Assembly: GCA_028023455.1 (NCBI GenBank)
Contig: JAQFVV010012424.1
Location: forward strand, 434,001-498,000
DNA length: 64,000 nucleotides
Reading direction: 5' to 3'
From: Epiperipatus broadwayi
Taxonomy: Eukaryota > Onychophora > Udeonychophora > Euonychophora > Peripatidae
The notes below the pieces were generated by a model. It was not told where the DNA came from. It did no database searches and worked only from the letters and a program-made list of their open reading frames with translations. The position numbers and the translations under genes are program-made. Positions 59,279-64,000 of this stretch are shown here, piece after piece (position 1 is the stretch's first letter; every line of letters starts with the position of its first letter).

Positions 59279-62200
59279 CGATCTAATTTGCATTTTGAAA
59301 TTATGACTTAAGCATTTTTCTCAATTCATAACATTGTCAAGATCAAACAACAAATCCCTATTTTTTAATAAATATAATTTTACTGTACCTACATGTTTTT
59401 AAGAATTAATAACTTAATTATAATCCATTAAATTCTCCATTTTTTTTACAAAAGAAATTAATTATTTTTAATTAATTACCAAATCTAATAAAACTAATTT
59501 TATAAACAAGATAATTCTCTTAAAAATTAAAAATATAATCGACTTTTTATATTTTAATTTTGTTTTCTAAAATAAAAATATGTTTCACAGACGTCTTACT
59601 AAACATACATAAGGTTATTAAAGTTGCAAATTAGGTGTATCAAATTTTTCTCATATTTTAACTTTAATATTTATTTTCTTCAAAGCATTACGTTATTTGA
59701 CATTCAATCGCATTTAACAAAGAAAATGCTCATTAATATCAAAAGATTATGCAAGCTTATTCAATTCTTGATTCAGCATATATGTGCAGAACAGGTTTAT
59801 TTTCATAATACTAATCAAGTAATTACAACTGTACTAAATAATTAAAGTGCACGAATCATGTTTTCACTTTTTCACATCTGTTGTCTAAATTATTCATCAA
59901 ATTCCTAAGCAACTTACTTCAACTTTATTATTATTTATTAAATTAATTATTAGTCATTTTATGGAATTGTCAAGTTTTGAATAAGAACATTTTGAACACT
60001 TTATAAAAATAGAATTTAAATACTGTTATAGTGTATTCTATATTTCTAATATTAATTTATTATTAAATGATAGTTATTAATTCTAAACAATAGTGTATCT
60101 TATATACTATACCAATTTTTTTTTTTTTTTGGTAGCACATATTTGTGATCAATAAAACTATCCTGTGCATTAGTTATTCAACTTGCTCTATAAGTAAACA
60201 AAACATTTACTCTTAGGATCATGGATTATATTAACTTTCATATATATACTTCAATAGATTTTAAAATAAGAAAATGTTCATTTATGTTATAATTGTTTAA
60301 AATTGGATCACTATACATCATAAATTATTCATTTTATCAAAACATTTATATCAATAATATGACTTTATAATTATACATAATATATAGGCACAGACTTTCA
60401 CATGACTTGCCATCCTCCACTCTATCTCATAATATTTAGTTTCAGTGTACCTTTTTTATGGGTTCATTGTTGATGTCTGTTTTTGAGGACTTTTAAATAA
60501 TTCTCTACTTTTAATTGTTCTCCACTCACACGCTGTACTATATATCTTAGTGTCTGTAAACTAAAAAAAAATCACAATTTATATTGCTATATATGTAATT
60601 TTGTCTCAGTCAGCATAAATTAGTTATAATATTTTATACTTTTGTAAGTAACATTTGATTTTTTTTTTCATGCTTAAAATTTATTGTCTAAGGTAAGCTT
60701 AGATGCACAATTTATATTTGATGTTTTTGCATTTCTGACACATTTGATGAACCAAAATATTTATGCCTTGATTAAACATAGAACAATTATGGAAAAGCAT
60801 GGAAACCAAAAAGTATATATAAATGGTTAAAAGATTTCAAATCTACTTACTAGGTTTAGGTGTTTGAGTATAAACATGCATTATAATAACACTAATGGAA
60901 TATAACTTATATTAGCCATTCAGTGCCAAGATAATCTCCAGTGATAGATTGTGTCTTTTTTTTTTCTAAACAAGAAAGAATGTACCCACGATGTTGTTCT
61001 GAATCAAATATTTCAATGCAGTCTATCTGATAATCCATTTTGGAGATTTCAGTGTATAACTGATTCATTTCCAATATTACTATACTTTAAGCTTGTTTTC
61101 TTTTTTAGTCTGCACATTGTAAAATTAAATGATAGTTTTTTACTTATGTGGATTTTTTCCCTCTCACATCAGAAAAAATATCAAAACAATGTAAATATAA
61201 TTAAATCTTTCAAGATTGAAACTATACGTGTGTATACTCTATGATTTCAGTGTGTTATTATCCATGACTGCAATTTTATTTCATGTTATTATTTTATTAC
61301 TAATAATGTTTAGTTCAGTGTACAAGAGTAATCTATGATTAAATAATTTGTCTTGTTTGAAGTGTGACCAGCCACTGCAAACATTACCTCATATGGCTAC
61401 TCTCCAATAAAAATGCTTACAAGAGTTTCAATAAAACAACAAAGAAGACAAAAAAAAATCATTAAAGAAAAAGATAATAATCATCATTACTAGATACCAG
61501 TGTTCTGAAATATTTAGTGCAGTGGTAGAAGGATGAACTTAGCAGTCCTGCTGATTCAATTTCTTTCATGATATTTTTTTAAGAATGAATAGTTTTTAAA
61601 AATGCTTTAAAGCCCATCTGATATCTCAGTTGATATAATCCCTAATTGTGGTACCCTGAGACTAGTGAAAGCAAAGCAACTGCTCTGACTTTTAAAAGAG
61701 TATTCCTTGTGGACATCATTAAATGTCTACTACAGTTGGCATTTGGATTAATGATCATCTTTGTCGCCTTATGTGCTTTAATCCCTTTAAAATATAAAAT
61801 GTTAAATTTATATATTTCTTAAGAACCTCTTTTATATAACTATGATTATATCATGAGTCATAAAATAGTGACAATAAATAAATTCTGACATGACTTTTGA
61901 TGAATAAAGAAATCAATCCATAAAATACAAATACATTCACTTTAATACCATTAAGAGTTTATTTATTTGACTTTTCTGCAGCAACTTTTTTTCATGAGAT
62001 ACTTCAAACTTCAAATTTAATTAAAGATAATTCTAATAATGTGACCAAGATCTATCTTTTGAACAAAATTAATTCACATTTATCATATTATACATTTTTA
62101 CAAGACTTTTTGTTCATATGAGTATCATAGACAATGTATTATAAATGTGTTTTGATAAAATCATATTGAAATTCATCATTCCAGCATTTAAGTCTTTCAG

Positions 62201-63702
62201 ACATTAATTACAAACCAATATATTTATAGATTACATTCATAATATTCCATAGACTGCAAGTAGTAATAAATGCAATTATTTTTGATGTTGTTGTGATAAT
62301 CTATTTTGGATCAAACAGTTTTTATCTATAAATGGTGCACCATGATCTTTTTTACATTCTGATTCTTAATATGAACACTATGTGTAACATATTGTTTTGG
62401 ACATGAATAAATCAACATTTATTTTTGGTAATTTTTTCTTTCAAAACAAAGAGTTCATGACACCCAATCCATGTGTTCTGCAAAAATGGAACTCTAGCTG
62501 ACTATGGAATTAGTGCAAATATTATTTTCAATAATCTTAAGTTCACAATTACTCTTTGAAATATAACATTTATTAAAATCTCTAAAAGAACTGAGTTTTT
62601 ATGGCATATATGCAATAAAATATCCAACAAAAAACAAAACATTAGTTCATTGAATCAAAATAATCAATAAAGTTCTGTGAATTTACCATGAAGTATGCTG
62701 ATATTAGATAAATATTAGTTTGATTATAAAAAGCTATCAATTCATAAACTATGAAAGTGCAAAAACAAGGAAATAGATTAATATGTGTATTATAGATGAA
62801 CAGTTTTAAAGCAATATTAATTGATTATACTTGAGAAAAAAATAATTATATAAATATTTAGTATTGTATCCAGATTAAATGTTTGTTACAATATAAAGTA
62901 AAGGTGTGATATGATAATAAGTATTAATAGAGGAAAAAACAAAGATATTATCTTCTGTTTTATGTTGTAGCAGTTTATTCTTTGTACATATATTTACATG
63001 AGCATCACATAGAGGGAAAAAAAAACATGAGGTTTATATGCCCTACATATGATATGACTCATATATCAAATATAATAATTCAAACTTAAATACATTTTAT
63101 AAAAACATATTTTATAGCAAATATGATTAACCAGTGGATTTTTATTTATCAAATTAGTTTTTCCTTTCTATAAAATATTAAACATTTATATCCTTTACTT
63201 TCATCAAATTGTTTCTTTTTCAATAACTAAAGTTGGAAAACAACTTTTCACAATTAGAAAATAAAAAATTTTAAGTAGCTAAAAATTCTTTTTATAATTT
63301 TGGAGTGATAAAACCAAATGAATAAAGAAAATATGTTTAAAATAATTAAATTAATAAAAATATTTACTAAATTATTGACCATTATCAATTATTATTATTA
63401 AAAAATTATTGATAATGTAGATATAATGTGCCCACTAAAATACTTTTTTATCATGGGTTTTTCCATTTCAGTCCTTTTTTGATAGTTGCAATTTTCAGTT
63501 TACTTTCCTGTTAACTTCCATTATGGAGTTTAACAATCCTTTTTTGTAGGTTAAAAATTTCTTCATTAACACTTATTTCTAGGGTAATGCACACAGTCAA
63601 ATTTTCTTCATTTTTACAATAGAACATTTTTGCATTTCTATAAAGAATAAATTTATCACTTTTTTTTCTGTTATTTTCCAATTAGATTAAAACATTGTAC
63701 CA
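59279..63702. other. AT-rich non-coding stretch
   Basis: No gene recognised. A degenerate tRNA-like piece near 61520-61570 is discussed as a finding. The short ORFs at 59624-59845 and 60951-61244 have no family signature. Confidence 0.45.
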
Positions 63703-63770
63703 GACATAATTGCGGAGATATTCTTGATTTTGTTTAAGGAGAAGCCACTATACATCACATCACATCACAT
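63703..63770 (+). mobile_element. LINE 3' stub with (ACATC)n tail
   Basis: Diverged match to the final 68 bases of the LINE ending at 9886 (tgtttaaggagaag, then cacta/tacatcaca), with the tail extended to three acatc units. Third copy of this 3' end in the window. Confidence 0.65.
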
Positions 63771-64000
63771 GGAAATTGTATTTACTGTGATCAAAATGGA
63801 TGAGAATGATGGTTTGTACCGACTAGATTTAGAGAGAAACAAGAAATCTTAAATATTGTTTAGACAATTGAGAAATAAAAGCACTAAGACAAATGTCAGC
63901 CAAATTAAGTTTAAACAAATTTTAAAATTTTATTACGAGAAATATAAAAAAGTTTATAATATAACAAATAGGGGTTATATCAGGCATGTACCAGAAATAA

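Overview
This is a very AT-rich stretch of a large animal (invertebrate-type) genome, dominated by transposable elements in all states of decay. The evidence for a metazoan is one spliced arrestin-domain gene with a 12.7-kb intron, several classes of non-LTR retrotransposon typical of invertebrates (a LINE whose ORF1 carries a PHD finger and an SGNH esterase, RTE-type and jockey/CR1-type elements), Ty3/gypsy LTR elements, and hAT and pogo/Tigger-like DNA transposons. The sequence does not fix the phylum; the LINE repertoire and AT content fit arthropods (including chelicerates) and some other invertebrates. No bacterial operon, CRISPR array, rRNA or convincing tRNA was found.

Host gene: two consecutive coding exons of an arrestin-domain protein lie on the minus strand. 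Exon 1 (29986-30103) holds the start codon and exon 2 (17125-17265) follows after the long intron. The junction is in frame and both flanks have splice consensus. Later exons were not found and are probably left of the window. Everything from 1 to about 30100 is therefore intronic to, or part of, this gene; 30104-64000 is its upstream flank.

Region by region: 1-4500 is AT-rich non-coding DNA with a probable pogo/Tigger-like element (1935-2890) that contains a 3' stub of the LINE. 4515-9886 is a nearly full-length LINE on the plus strand. 11117-17036 is a complete but decayed Ty3/gypsy element on the minus strand that begins 88 bp beyond the exon 2 splice donor. 17630-18330 and 21037-21416 hold a tandem repeat and a foldback element. 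22608-24120 is a jockey-type relic, followed directly by an RTE element (24216-27060). 28297-28545 is an 83-bp tandem repeat. Upstream of the gene there are an RTE 3' stub (31040-31572), a hAT transposase relic (32700-34330), a 366-bp non-autonomous hAT element with a perfect 8-bp target duplication (34987-35352), a GC-richer block with CTCF-like motifs (35525-35692) and an internal RTE fragment (36504-37920).

37918-49223 is occupied by two adjacent minus-strand LTR elements with very long LTRs. Only gag can be recognised inside each, with no pol, so both look like non-autonomous gag-only elements. The last 15 kb is mostly featureless AT-rich DNA with a decayed CR1/jockey RT fragment (57219-58090), a long inverted-repeat element (58723-59270) and a third LINE 3' stub (63703-63770).

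Functionally only the arrestin-domain gene looks like a working host gene. No novel multi-gene system was seen; the most interesting items are the gag-only long-LTR pair, the LTR element just past a host splice donor, and several undescribed small DNA elements.
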